A stretch of 64,000 bases of DNA. It comes from FLUQ01 sp031550605 (GTDB lineage Bacteria; Desulfobacterota; Desulfovibrionia; Desulfovibrionales; Desulfovibrionaceae). The DNA is taken from positions 39,966 to 103,965 of the forward strand of contig JAVBOK010000022.1 of the NCBI GenBank assembly GCA_031550605.1, read 5' to 3'. A program made the position numbers and the translations under genes. Positions 8,743 to 17,209 of the stretch are shown piece after piece. Numbering within the stretch: position 1 is the first letter of the stretch; each line of letters begins with the position of its first letter. Below the pieces are notes generated by a model, which was not told the DNA's origin, made no database searches, and saw only the letters and a program-made list of their open reading frames with translations.

Positions 8743-9299
8743 TACGGGCTTTCGTCAAAGCGGTATTCGCCGGCCGGCATCGCGTGCGCCACATCGGTGG
8801 CCGCCGTGATGGCGCCTCCGTTCGTCGCCGTGGCTTCGGCCCTGTCAGCCGCGTCCGCCGCGGCCAGGAGTTCGGCCAGAAGCTCGGCCGGGGTCTTGTC
8901 CGAGCCGATGTCCACCAGGATGGCGCGGTCGAGCATTTCCCGCAGTTGCTGAATCTACATGACCAGGTTGTCAAATTCGTCCTCGATGACCTCCGCGTCA
9001 AAGACCCCGCCGTTTTCAAGGTCCGTCTGCTGGATATGCGGCACCAGGCGGTAAATGGTCAGCTTGACCCCGCTGGCCAGCGGCTTGCCGTTCGGCGCGT
9101 TGGTCACGGCAACGAAAGCCGTGTTGCAGCCGGAAACCGTGTACTTGCTGGACGCGATGGCTGTTTCCTTGCCGGCTTTCGCGTCGAAGGTCACAAGGTA
9201 AATGTGCTCCGCCGCGAGCACGGGAAACTTCAGCGGAAACACGGTCGTTGCGCCGTTGCCGGTGAATTTCGCTTTGGCGATGGTGGTTTCTATGGTCAT
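8743..9299 (-). pseudogene. Phage tail-fibre N-terminal remnant with an internal amber codon
   Basis: From an ATG at 9299 with a strong AAGGAGG, the minus strand encodes MTIETTIAKAKFTGNGATTVF followed by HIYLVTFDAKAGKETAIASSKYTV, KLTIYRLVPHIQQTDLENGGVFDAEVIEDEFDNLVM and then a TAG at 8955-8957. The same frame continues IQQLREMLDRAILVDIGSDKTPAELLAEL. This is the conserved head-proximal domain of tail-fibre proteins found in Desulfovibrio-type prophages. After about 175 codons the frame runs into aconitase sequence, so the receptor-binding part has been lost. No other phage genes are nearby, which points to a stray fragment rather than a prophage. Confidence 0.75.
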
Positions 9300-9318
9300 G
9301 CTTGCGGAACCTCCTTGC

Positions 9319-9897
9319 GCCCTGCTGCGGACCATTCAGGAAAAAGAGGTACGCCGCATCGGCGCACAGAAAAATGTATTCGTGGATATCCGCGTTATCG
9401 CGGCCAGCAACAAAAATCTGAAAGAGCTCATTGACCGGGGCGGCTTCCGCACGGACCTGTATTACCGCCTCAATACGCTGAAGTTGTCACTTCCGGATCT
9501 GGCGGAAAGGACCGAAGACATTCTGCCCCTGGCGCTGTATTTCATCCGGCAGTATTCGGCGAAATACGCCGTGGCGCAGCCCGCGCTGTCCGAAAAGGAT
9601 ATTGACGTGATCATGGCCACCTGATGGGAAGGCAACGCCCGGGAACTGGAAAACGTCATGCACCGCTTTGTGATTTTGCGCAAAATGCTGCGAACGTGCT
9701 CCATTCAGGATTGTTTTGACCACGCCGAACCCGCTGCCCGCCAAGACCACGGACTCGCCTTTTCCGGCACATTGGAAGAGGCCGAACAGGCGGTCATTCT
9801 GGCGCGCCTGCGCCGAAATGGCGGAAACAAGGCAAAAACGGCGGAAGAGCTTGGCATTTCCCGCTCCACCCTCTGGAAAAAATTGCAGGGAACATGA
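9319..9897 (+). pseudogene. Sigma-54-dependent transcriptional activator, C-terminal remnant
   Basis: The plus strand resumes a bacterial enhancer-binding protein in the middle of its AAA+ domain: ALLRTIQEKEVRRIGAQKNVFVDIRVIAASNKNLKEL, then FRTDLYYRLNTLKLSLPDLAERTEDI. This is followed by an in-frame TGA at 9622-9624 just before WEGNARELENVMHRFVIL (consensus WPGNVREL). The frame ends with a Fis-type helix-turn-helix, LARLRRNGGNKAKTAEELGISRSTLWKKLQGT. The Walker A, Walker B and GAFTGA regions and any sensory domain are missing. Without these it cannot activate sigma-54 polymerase. Confidence 0.85.
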
Positions 9898-10024
9898 TGC
9901 GGCAGGTTGCGGCGGCGGCCGGCGATCCTCAAAAAACACACCCGCAATCCACGGGATATCTGCGGCGGCAATCCGCGGCCGGAGAGTGCGGGCGAAGAAA
10001 AATGACGTCAAAACGGGATACGGA

Positions 10025-10214
10025 TTACGCCTTGTAGAGCCGAAGCAACTCCTCCGGGCACCCCAGTTGCCGTGAAATGGCATACGCGGCGTCTTTGGCG
10101 ATTTTCGCAAGCTCGGCCAACCGCCCGCCCTCATAATAGATCGCCAGACCGGCTATGGTGAGCGAGGCGATCATGCTGTGTTCCCCGCATAACCCCACCG
10201 GGGTCGTACACAGT
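10025..10214 (-). pseudogene. Probable IclR-family regulator, C-terminal remnant
   Basis: The last 60 or so codons on the minus strand read CTTPVGLCGEHSMIASLTIAGLAIYYEGGRL, then ELAKIAKDAAYAISRQLGCPEELL before the TAA at 10025. This resembles the end of the IclR effector-binding domain, where a VAAPV...VASLSVSGP stretch is followed by a final amphipathic helix ending in ISRQLG. The upstream part gives no further match and collides with the aminotransferase remnant on the other strand. The assignment rests on a short stretch, so it is tentative. Confidence 0.5.
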
Positions 10215-10246
10215 TGGAACGACCTGGAAGCCAGCGCCAGCGTGGC

Positions 10247-10870
10247 CAAAAACACGACCTCTGGGTGATTACGGACGATATCTATGAATGGACCATATGG
10301 GGCGACAACAAGTATCTCAGCATATCGACCCTGCCCGGCATGCGCGAACGCACGATCTGCCTTGTCGGCCTTGGCAAGGCTTTCGCAATGGGCGCCTGGC
10401 GCATAGGGTTCGTCTTCGCGCCGCCGGAAATCATTGCGGCGCTGACCAAGTTGCTGCAGCACACCATTTCTTGTGTCCCGGCGCCCCTGCAAGCCGGCGC
10501 AACAGCCGCTCTCACGGGTGAACCGGGGACGGCCATGAAGGCGATCTGGAAAGATTGGGAAGAGCGGTGCCGCTATATGACTTCCGAACTCGACACGATG
10601 CCGGGAATCAGCTGCCGCATGCCCGACAGCGGATACTACGCCTGGCCCAATATCACCGGAACCGGACTTGATTCGCGGACCTTCGCCGACAGACTTCTCA
10701 AAGAACACCATGTGGCGGTTCTGGCAGGAACCGATTTCGGCGCGGCAGGTGAAGGCTATCTGCGGATTTCGATTGTCAGGGAAAGAGAAAACCTTGAAAA
10801 GGCCGTCCCGCGCATTCGCGCCCTCGCGGAAGCCTGCGCCGCGGGAAAACGGGAAAACCCGGACGGGTAA
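10247..10870 (+). pseudogene. Class I/II PLP aminotransferase, 5'-truncated
   Basis: The plus strand carries the C-terminal part of an aspartate-aminotransferase-type enzyme: HDLWVITDDIYEWTIWG, the PLP-lysine segment GLGKAFAMGAWRIGF (Lys codon 10376-10378), QAGATAALTGEP, GISCRMPDSGYYAWPNI and GEGYLRISIVRERENLEKAVPRI. The family normally has about 170 residues before this point, including part of the PLP-binding site, and these are missing. The reading frame downstream is intact over about 205 codons, suggesting a relatively recent truncation. No start codon with a ribosome binding site is apparent at the junction with the IclR remnant. Confidence 0.8.
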
Positions 10871-11234
10871 CACCCCGCTGCCCATCGTTTCGGGTCACCC
10901 GGATATTTCCGGGCGGCCCGCTGGTCTTTGGCCTTCAGCCGGGGAAAAAGAGAAACGGTGAGCGGCGGCACGATCGGCGGGCTGCACGGAGCCCTGTCCT
11001 TCACATTTTCCGCCGCGCCAGGAGCGGAGAACTTCAGGGTACTTGCCATCGGCCAGCCGTTTACGTATCTTTTTCCCCGGCCCCCTACCGATTGCTTGCG
11101 GGCTTGGGGGTTGGACAATGTTGCGACGCTCCGGTGCAGTGCCAGCGGGGACCTGCGGAACTGCTTTCCCTCTGCCGGGCATCTTTTGCACAACGGGCAC
11201 GCGTCAGAACCGCTTGCGAAACCGAGCAGAAACC
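10871..11234. other. Intergenic region, no recognisable gene
   Basis: This 364-bp stretch follows the aminotransferase remnant and precedes the lipoprotein gene. Several short frames on both strands are open because of high GC, but none shows a recognisable motif or ribosome binding site. It probably contains the promoter of the L,D-transpeptidase-like gene, though I cannot identify -35/-10 elements with confidence. Confidence 0.45.
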
Positions 11235-11936
11235 ATGCACAAACCGTATCTGCCGCTTTTTTGTTGCGCGCTGCTGATAAGCGCTTGCGCAGCGCAGCTG
11301 GAGTCTTCCGGAAAGGCATCCCTGAACCCGGAAGACTGGAAAAGCGCAACCCTGGCGGACAAACTGCTCGTGGTCGTCGGCGACGGCGATTCGTCCCGGG
11401 CCACAATCCTCGCTTTTGAAAAACAGAACGGGCAGTGGAAAGAACGCTTTCGTTCCCCCGCGATTGTGGGGCGAAACGGCATACGCCACGTCAAGCGGGA
11501 AGGCGACGGCGTCACCCCCGCCGGTTTCCACACTCTGGGCAGGGCCTTTGGCACGGCCACGGATCCCGGCGCGGTGTTGCCGTACAGCAGGCTGACCGCC
11601 AGCGACCTCTGGGTGGATGATCCGTCTTCACGCTACTACAACCGGTGGGTTTCCCGCGACACGCCCGACAAGGACTGGAATTCCGCGGAAGAACTTGCGA
11701 AGGAAACCACCGCGTACGCCTACGCCCTGATTATCGAATACAATATGCACCCCGTGATTACAGGGGCGGGATCCGCCATATTTTTGCACTGCTCCACAGG
11801 CAGACCAACGGCGGGTTGTGTCAGCGTGCCTGAAGACATGATGGTCAAACTGCTGTGCTTTACCGATTACAACACCGCCATGCTCATCGCCCCTTCGGCG
11901 CGGGAGCTCGCGGGCATGGTTCCGAAAGGCCGCTGA
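11235..11936 (+). CDS. L,D-transpeptidase (YkuD)-type lipoprotein
   Basis: A 233-residue exported protein whose N-terminus, MHKPYLPLFCCALLISAC, ends in a lipobox (ISAC), predicting lipidation and anchoring in the envelope. The mature part begins a YkuD-like domain with LLVVVGDGDSSRATILAFEKQNGQW and GVTPAGFHTLGRAFG. It has the catalytic-site arrangement HCSTGRPTAGCVSVPEDMM, with His185 and Cys195 as the expected pair. Such enzymes form 3-3 peptidoglycan cross-links or attach proteins to peptidoglycan. ATG 11235 was chosen because the signal peptide starts there; the open frame upstream lacks one. It is a single gene with no obvious partners. Confidence 0.85.
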   Translation: MHKPYLPLFCCALLISACAAQLESSGKASLNPEDWKSATLADKLLVVVGDGDSSRATILAFEKQNGQWKERFRSPAIVGRNGIRHVKREGDGVTPAGFHTLGRAFGTATDPGAVLPYSRLTASDLWVDDPSSRYYNRWVSRDTPDKDWNSAEELAKETTAYAYALIIEYNMHPVITGAGSAIFLHCSTGRPTAGCVSVPEDMMVKLLCFTDYNTAMLIAPSARELAGMVPKGR

Positions 11937-12049
11937 GCCTTCGCGGGATATTCGCGGTATCGCCTGTCCGGGATATCGCGGACTGGTCCGCCTGCAGCTG
12001 CCGCTCGGCCTTCGCTCCGGAACGCTTTGCCGGCCTTTCTGCCCGCCTG

Positions 12050-12745
12050 TCAGGAAAGGACTATTTCCTGCCCGGGCTTCATTTCCAGCATCCGGCTGGC
12101 CGGGGCGTTCCGCTTCAACTCCTGGCGGAAGCACTTGGTATCCTGCGCAAGAGTGGGAAAGGACCCCCAGTGCATGGGCACCACCTTCCGCGCCCGCAGC
12201 ATGCGGGCCGCCCGGGCGGCGAGACTGGCGTCCATGGTAAAAACCCCTCCTATGGGCAACAGGGCCACGTCGATTTTATAGATCGTGCCCCAAAGCGCCA
12301 TGTTGGCGAACAGGCCGGTATCTCCCGCATGGTAGACGGTCACGCCGCTCGGCATGGTAATGATGAAGCCCGTGGGGATTTCACCGTCGGTTGAGTGCAT
12401 GGCCTCCGTCATCGTAATGCGCGCGCCTTTTTCCAGAACCGTGCCGCCGATGTTGAAGTTTTTTCCGTTTAGCAGCAGGCCTTCGGGCACCCCCCGCTGC
12501 AATAATCTGTCGGCGGTGCCCGCCGCGACGCCAAGCCTGGCCTTTGTCTCTCGACAGATATCGATCGCATCGCCGACATGGTCATGGTGCAGGTGAGTGA
12601 CCAAAACTATATCCGGCGGTGGAAGTGTCTTCCAGTCCACTTCTGTAGCCGGGTTGTCTGTAAAAAAAGGATCGATGAGGATTGAACAATGTTTCTGCCT
12701 CAGGAGGAAATTGGAATGCCCCCACCAAGTGAGAGTTGCTTTCAC
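12050..12745 (-). CDS. UPF0173 metal-dependent hydrolase (metallo-beta-lactamase fold)
   Basis: A 231-residue cytoplasmic protein of the metallo-beta-lactamase superfamily. The sequence begins KATLTWWGHSNFLL, has SILIDPFFTDNP, the metal-binding HLHHDHVGD, then AGTADRL, TEAMHST, VYHAGDTGLFANM and ends with VVPMHWGSFPTL. These match the UPF0173 (YtkL-type) family at its usual length. The reaction is not known for the family. The start is a GTG at 12745 with AAGGAAG upstream. The upstream 100 bp is AT-rich and includes ATTATATATATAAT around 12855-12868, plausibly the promoter region. Confidence 0.93.
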   Translation of the reverse strand: MKATLTWWGHSNFLLRQKHCSILIDPFFTDNPATEVDWKTLPPPDIVLVTHLHHDHVGDAIDICRETKARLGVAAGTADRLLQRGVPEGLLLNGKNFNIGGTVLEKGARITMTEAMHSTDGEIPTGFIITMPSGVTVYHAGDTGLFANMALWGTIYKIDVALLPIGGVFTMDASLAARAARMLRARKVVPMHWGSFPTLAQDTKCFRQELKRNAPASRMLEMKPGQEIVLS

Positions 12746-12972
12746 GGCAAGCTTCCTTTTGAAAGGTCGCTGATAGATTTTCGCTTATTTGATACACTAT
12801 TCACCTCTGCGCAAGAAAGATTATTATCATGGCACGCGCACTGATAAAAATTGCATTATATATATAATCGCCGTATCGACATCGCCGATACGGCCAGGGT
12901 ATCGTCCTCGCCTTCACAGGCGCCCGGCGGGACAAAGGGACCCGCATCTCCATGGACAGCCGCGGCCTCCGG

Positions 12973-13209
12973 ATGGACACCGCGTGTCACCGTCCCAGGA
13001 ATGCTTCAGCCGGATGCCGTCCACGAAAACATCGGGATATTCCGCATCCAGCGGGCGTTTGCGCCACTCTTCAACCCGCTGGAAAATTTCTGGTTCAAGT
13101 CGCTTATGGTGTTCGGGCTGACCCGGCTGCCCCACAGCGCCCCGGTGATGTCTTCCACCCGGCGCACGGATACCCCGGCCGGATACATCTCCACCAGCAA
13201 AACCGTTTT
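12973..13209 (-). pseudogene. IS256-family transposase remnant
   Basis: On the minus strand, LLVEMYPAGVSVRRVEDITG and ALWGSRVSPNTISDLNQKF continue, after a frame change near 13085, into VEEWRKRPLDAEYPDVFVDGIRLKHSW. This order is the central part of IS256 (Mutator) transposases, where SVRRVEDIT precedes the D of the DDE triad in VFLDGIWLK. Both ends of the transposase and any terminal inverted repeats are missing, and there is at least one frameshift. It is an old immobile scar between the UPF0173 and chemoreceptor genes. Confidence 0.75.
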
Positions 13210-13375
13210 TGGGGAGGAAATACGGGAAAAACGCGAGCAGATTGACTACGAATTGTCGCGCTGCGCTTGCCATCCGAGCAAAGCTCGCCTGTGCCAATCT
13301 CGCGGGCCTTGCCGCGTTGCGCCGCACAGGGCCGGAGCATTGTGTCCGCATGCATGATCGCAAAGGGACCGTGCC

Positions 13376-15454
13376 CTATTTTTTCAGTTCCTGCAGTTGG
13401 GCGTACAGTTCGGCCGTGGTCCGGGTGACCTCTTCCAGGGTCTGCCGTGCCCGGTCCATCAGTTCCGCCGTGCTCCGGGTGATGCCATCGACATCTTCCA
13501 TGTTGGCGGTGATCGCCCGGTTCGTTGCGGCCTGTTCCACGCTCGCGGCGGCTATTCCGGCCACATGGTCCGCATTGGTCCGCACCGCGGCGACGATCGC
13601 CGTCAACGCGCCGCCGGCGTCGCCGGCCAGCGAGGTTGTACGGTCAACCGTTCCGGCCGTTTCATCCATCATGCGGATATTTTCCCGCGTGGCGCCCTGA
13701 ATGGCCCGCACCGATTCGCCCACTTCGCGAGTGGCGCTCATGGTTTTTTCCGCCAGTTTGCGCACCTCGTCGGCCACCACGGCGAACCCCCGGCCCGCTT
13801 CTCCGGCCCGGGCGGCCTCAATGGCGGCGTTAAGCGCCAGCAGGTTTGTCTGGTCCGCAATGTCGGAGATGACATTCATGATGCGGCTGATGCCTTCGGC
13901 CCGGTCGCCCAGGTCGTTGAGGCTGCCTTTCAAGGCGGCGGCCTGGCTGTTTACGTCCTGGATGGAATTGGCCACCTCGGCCACGGCTCGCGAACCGCTT
14001 TCGGCCAGAGAGCGGGCTTCTTCCGCGCTGTTTTTGGCCTTGCCCGCGCTTTCACCCACGCTGTGCACGGTTTCATTCATCCGCGCCAGCGCCGCCACGC
14101 CTGTTTCCGTCTTGGTCCGCTGTTCGTCCGCGCCGCTGGCTGCCTGGCTGATGCGGTCACGCAACGTGGCGCTGTGGTGGTTGAGCGTTTCCACCAGGGC
14201 TTCCAACTGCCCGGCTGCGTGCTGGATGCCTTCGCTGCGCGATTTTTCCGCCTCGCGGCGGCTGTTTTCGGCGTCGCGCACGGCCTTTTCCGCCCGTTCC
14301 GTCTGGGCCTTGGCTTCTTCAGCCCCGGCCCGGCTGGAAGCGATCATGTCGCGCAAGGTGCCCACCATGCGGCGCAAGGCGTTGGCCAGAACCCCCACCT
14401 CGTCCGAACCGGTAACGGCCAACTCGCGGTTGAGGTCGCCGGCGGCAACCAGTTCGGCAAAAGCCACGGTCCGGCGGAGCGAGCGCACGATGCGGCTGCT
14501 GATGGCAAGCAGGCACAACCCCGCCACGGCAAGCTGCGCAAGGTTGATCAGCAGGGCCTGCAGCCTGATGGAGCGGATGGGCGCGAACACTTCGTCTTCA
14601 CGCACCTTGACAATCATGGTCCAGTTGGTTTTGGGGCTGGTCTTGTAGATGGCCATCCAGTCATGGCCGCCCCAATGGTATTCCAGCCTGCCGTTTTTCT
14701 CTCTGACCATGCGCGGGGTCAGAGAGTTGGGCCCGGTGTCGGTCATGACCTGAGCCAGGGAAGGATGGTACAGAATCTCGCCTTTGCCCGCGGCCGTGAA
14801 GGCATGCCCTTCCTGCCCTATCTTGACCGGAGCGATGTGCGCGTCGGAAAAAGCCGCAAAATATACGCCCGCCTGCACCACACCCACCACAAGGCCGTCG
14901 CGCCTGACCGGCACGGCAAAGGGCACGACCAGCGTTTTGACGGGGTCTTTGGCTGTCGGCGTTCCCATGCGCCTGCCCGCGGCGTCGAACACCAGGGGCA
15001 GGCCTACGGCCTCCTGCCCGGACATCGCTTTCTTCCACGCGTCGGGTGCGGCCATGCCGCTGCCCGGCCCTTTTCCCGCGCTGATCAGGGTTGTGCCGTC
15101 GGGCCCCAGCACGCTGCAATACGCATAGGCATTGTTTCTGAAAAACGGTCGATTGCCGAGCACAACAAGCAGTTCGCTCTCCAGAGCCTTTTTGCTTTCT
15201 GGCGGCAAGCCGCCCCCCAGCAGGCCCGCAACCTGCGGCAAACCGCCCGTGCCGTCCAGGTCCCGGAAAATGCTGTCCACCATGCTGTCCACGCCGGTGG
15301 TGACCGTATTCAGGCCGTTGCCGATGGTTTCCAGCACCGAGGTTTTCAACGCATCCGCCGTGCGGCCCTGAATATACCAGACGGAAAGGGCCGTGGTCGC
15401 GATAAACAACGCAAGAGTGGGCAACACAATTTTGCCGCGCAGATTAAGCTTCAT
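13376..15454 (-). CDS. Methyl-accepting chemotaxis protein with Cache sensor
   Basis: A 692-residue transmembrane chemoreceptor. Residues 1-30 hold TM1 (IVLPTLALFIATTALSVWYI). A periplasmic Cache-type domain of about 260 residues follows, including GHAFTAAGKGEILYHPS and WMAIYKTSPKTNWTMIVKV. TM2 (LLINLAQLAVAGLCLLAIS) leads into a HAMP domain with VAAGDLNRELAVTGSDEVGVLANAL. A long coiled coil then carries the signalling hairpin ISRIMNVISDIADQTNLLAL, EAARAGEAGRGFAVVADEVRKLAEKT. It would couple to CheW/CheA. The C-terminus ends QLQELKK and has no NWETF-type tether. ATG 15454 (GGGGTG upstream) is chosen over a TTG at 15481. The ligand is unknown. Confidence 0.94.
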   Translation of the reverse strand: MKLNLRGKIVLPTLALFIATTALSVWYIQGRTADALKTSVLETIGNGLNTVTTGVDSMVDSIFRDLDGTGGLPQVAGLLGGGLPPESKKALESELLVVLGNRPFFRNNAYAYCSVLGPDGTTLISAGKGPGSGMAAPDAWKKAMSGQEAVGLPLVFDAAGRRMGTPTAKDPVKTLVVPFAVPVRRDGLVVGVVQAGVYFAAFSDAHIAPVKIGQEGHAFTAAGKGEILYHPSLAQVMTDTGPNSLTPRMVREKNGRLEYHWGGHDWMAIYKTSPKTNWTMIVKVREDEVFAPIRSIRLQALLINLAQLAVAGLCLLAISSRIVRSLRRTVAFAELVAAGDLNRELAVTGSDEVGVLANALRRMVGTLRDMIASSRAGAEEAKAQTERAEKAVRDAENSRREAEKSRSEGIQHAAGQLEALVETLNHHSATLRDRISQAASGADEQRTKTETGVAALARMNETVHSVGESAGKAKNSAEEARSLAESGSRAVAEVANSIQDVNSQAAALKGSLNDLGDRAEGISRIMNVISDIADQTNLLALNAAIEAARAGEAGRGFAVVADEVRKLAEKTMSATREVGESVRAIQGATRENIRMMDETAGTVDRTTSLAGDAGGALTAIVAAVRTNADHVAGIAAASVEQAATNRAITANMEDVDGITRSTAELMDRARQTLEEVTRTTAELYAQLQELKK

Positions 15455-15994
15455 ATCACCCCGAAATGGCTGACGGAACAACGGCGGAAATGCCGCTGCA
15501 CAATATGGCGACCTCTAACGCCCTTCCCGCAAAAAGGCAATCGGATACACGGAAACGTTCCGAACAGCGTTGCGGACGGGTTCCACAACCCGCATACAGT
15601 ATCGAGAGCCCATAGTGAAAACGCCGCAAGCGGCTCGCCTCCAGGAATTGAAGAAGCAGGAGGCGCATCGGCCTTCGGTTTGAATTTTCTCCGGGCCCGG
15701 AACAGAGAAAACACATCCTGCCGGAGAAGCTATCCCCGTGCCCGAAGCCGCCCGGCGGGCGCCGGGATCAAACAGCGCGCGCCCGAAACCGGATCCGCAA
15801 AAGTTGCGCGCGCCAGGTGCAGCAAATTGCTGGCCGATGCCCTGTGGTTGCGGCACTGATCCTCGACGGGGAAAGCGCGCCGCCATGCCCCTTCGTTTGG
15901 AGGCGCGTGGCGGCGGCCGGACGCGTATCCGGCGCGGCCATGACCCTTTGCATAAAATTTGCGACTGTGAGAATATTCCATGGAAGGGAGGGGC
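15455..15994. other. Intergenic region between divergent chemoreceptor and FIST genes
   Basis: The 540 bp between these divergent genes contains short GC-driven frames without recognisable protein motifs. Near its right end a possible promoter for the FIST gene is TTGCAT (15948-15953), a 17-bp spacer and GAATAT (15971-15976). Both hexamers are poor matches to consensus, and GAATATTC is itself a palindrome, so this is only a weak suggestion. Nothing else is evident. Confidence 0.4.
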
Positions 15995-17155
15995 ATGCCG
16001 ATGATAACGATGTATACCGCCCGCACGTCGGAAATCGACGAAATCGACGATGCGCTCAATGAGATCAAAAGCCAGATCGATTGCAGCATGCTGAAAAAAA
16101 ATTCCGGCGGCCTGATTTTCTGCCACATGGACTTTGTGGACAGCGGCGTGGTTGCGGCCCTTTGCGAGGCCCTGCCGTTCAACGTCATCGGCATGACGTC
16201 CATGGCCAGCGCGGATGCGCGGGGATACGGCCTTTTCGATCTGACCCTGACCGTGCTCACCAGCGACGAGGTCGACTTTGAGGCCGGCATGACGGCCGGC
16301 ATCAATCACGACAATTACGAAAGCGAAGTCGATCAGCTGTACAAACGTCTTCGCGGCCGCGTCGCGAAGGACCCGGCGATGATTTTCACCTTCATGCCGT
16401 ATATTCGCGATGTGTCCGGCTATGAGGTCGTCAGGGCCATGGACGCGTCCTGCCACGGGATCCCGCTGTGGGGTTCCATCACGAACAACATGGATTTCAA
16501 TTATGAAACGGTGCAGACGATCTGCAACGGAAAGTCCCTGCCCGCCGGTGTGGCCATGATGTTCGTGAACGGGCCGGTCGAGCCCGCGTTTATCGTTTCC
16601 TCCCTTCCCGGGCGCAACATCGCCAACAACCGCGCGATCATCACCAGCAGCGACAAGGCCGTTCTGCGCGAGGTCAACGATCTGCCCATATTGCAGTATC
16701 TGGCCGACATCGGACTGGTAATCACCAAAGAGAATATCACGACAACGCCGCTGATGGTCTATTACGACGAGCGGGTAAAGCCTGTGGCGCTGGGCTTTTA
16801 TACCTTGTTCGAGGACGGTTCGGTTCTGACCGGGGGGGAAATGCCTGTGGGCACCTCGTTCGCCGTGGGCAGCATTGACGCCGAGGGGATATTCGAATCC
16901 GCCGAGGACGGGCTGAAGCAGATACTGGCCCATGCGGGCCGGCGGGCGACCTTGCTTCTCCCGTGCGTGACGCGCTATATCATGCTTGCGCCCGATCAGG
17001 AAAGCGAGCTCCGGCTGATCGCCGGGCAGCTTGCGAAGAGCGCGAAACCTTTCATGATGGGGTATTCGGGCGGCGAAGTCTGCCCGGTGCCGGGTCCGGA
17101 CGGCAAGTACCGCAACCAGTTTCACAATTATTCATTTTGCGCGTGCATTTTGTAA
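15995..17155 (+). CDS. FIST domain sensory protein
   Basis: A 386-residue cytoplasmic protein with no signal peptide or membrane segment. The N-terminal half (GGLIFCHMDFVDSGVVAALCEALPFNVIGMTS, FEAGMTAGI, PAMIFTFMPYI, HGIPLWGSI) fits a FIST N domain. The C-terminal half (GLVITKENITTTPLMVYY, MPVGTSFAVGSID, FMMGYSGGEVCPV) fits FIST C, which usually ends in a ...GYSxGEI motif. FIST proteins are thought to bind small ligands, possibly amino acids, and feed two-component systems. It lies 54 bp upstream of a hybrid histidine kinase, which supports this. Start 15995 has GGGAGG at good spacing, better than ATG 15980. Confidence 0.88.
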   Translation: MPMITMYTARTSEIDEIDDALNEIKSQIDCSMLKKNSGGLIFCHMDFVDSGVVAALCEALPFNVIGMTSMASADARGYGLFDLTLTVLTSDEVDFEAGMTAGINHDNYESEVDQLYKRLRGRVAKDPAMIFTFMPYIRDVSGYEVVRAMDASCHGIPLWGSITNNMDFNYETVQTICNGKSLPAGVAMMFVNGPVEPAFIVSSLPGRNIANNRAIITSSDKAVLREVNDLPILQYLADIGLVITKENITTTPLMVYYDERVKPVALGFYTLFEDGSVLTGGEMPVGTSFAVGSIDAEGIFESAEDGLKQILAHAGRRATLLLPCVTRYIMLAPDQESELRLIAGQLAKSAKPFMMGYSGGEVCPVPGPDGKYRNQFHNYSFCACIL

Positions 17156-17209
17156 TGACACCGCTTTGAGACGCACGAATACGGCGTACGGGAGAAGAAG
17201 GATTCGGAC

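Noticed and set aside
8743..9299. Prophage
   Set aside because: Only one truncated fibre gene is present; no integrase, capsid, terminase or lysis genes and no attachment sites were seen.
9622..9624. In-frame TGA in the sigma-54 activator read as selenocysteine
   Set aside because: The position precedes the WEGNAREL motif, not a redox site, and the gene has lost its whole N-terminal part, so decay explains it better.
13397..15859. 820-codon plus-strand open frame
   Set aside because: Antisense to the chemoreceptor, whose domain order is unambiguous; no recognisable motif or start signal.
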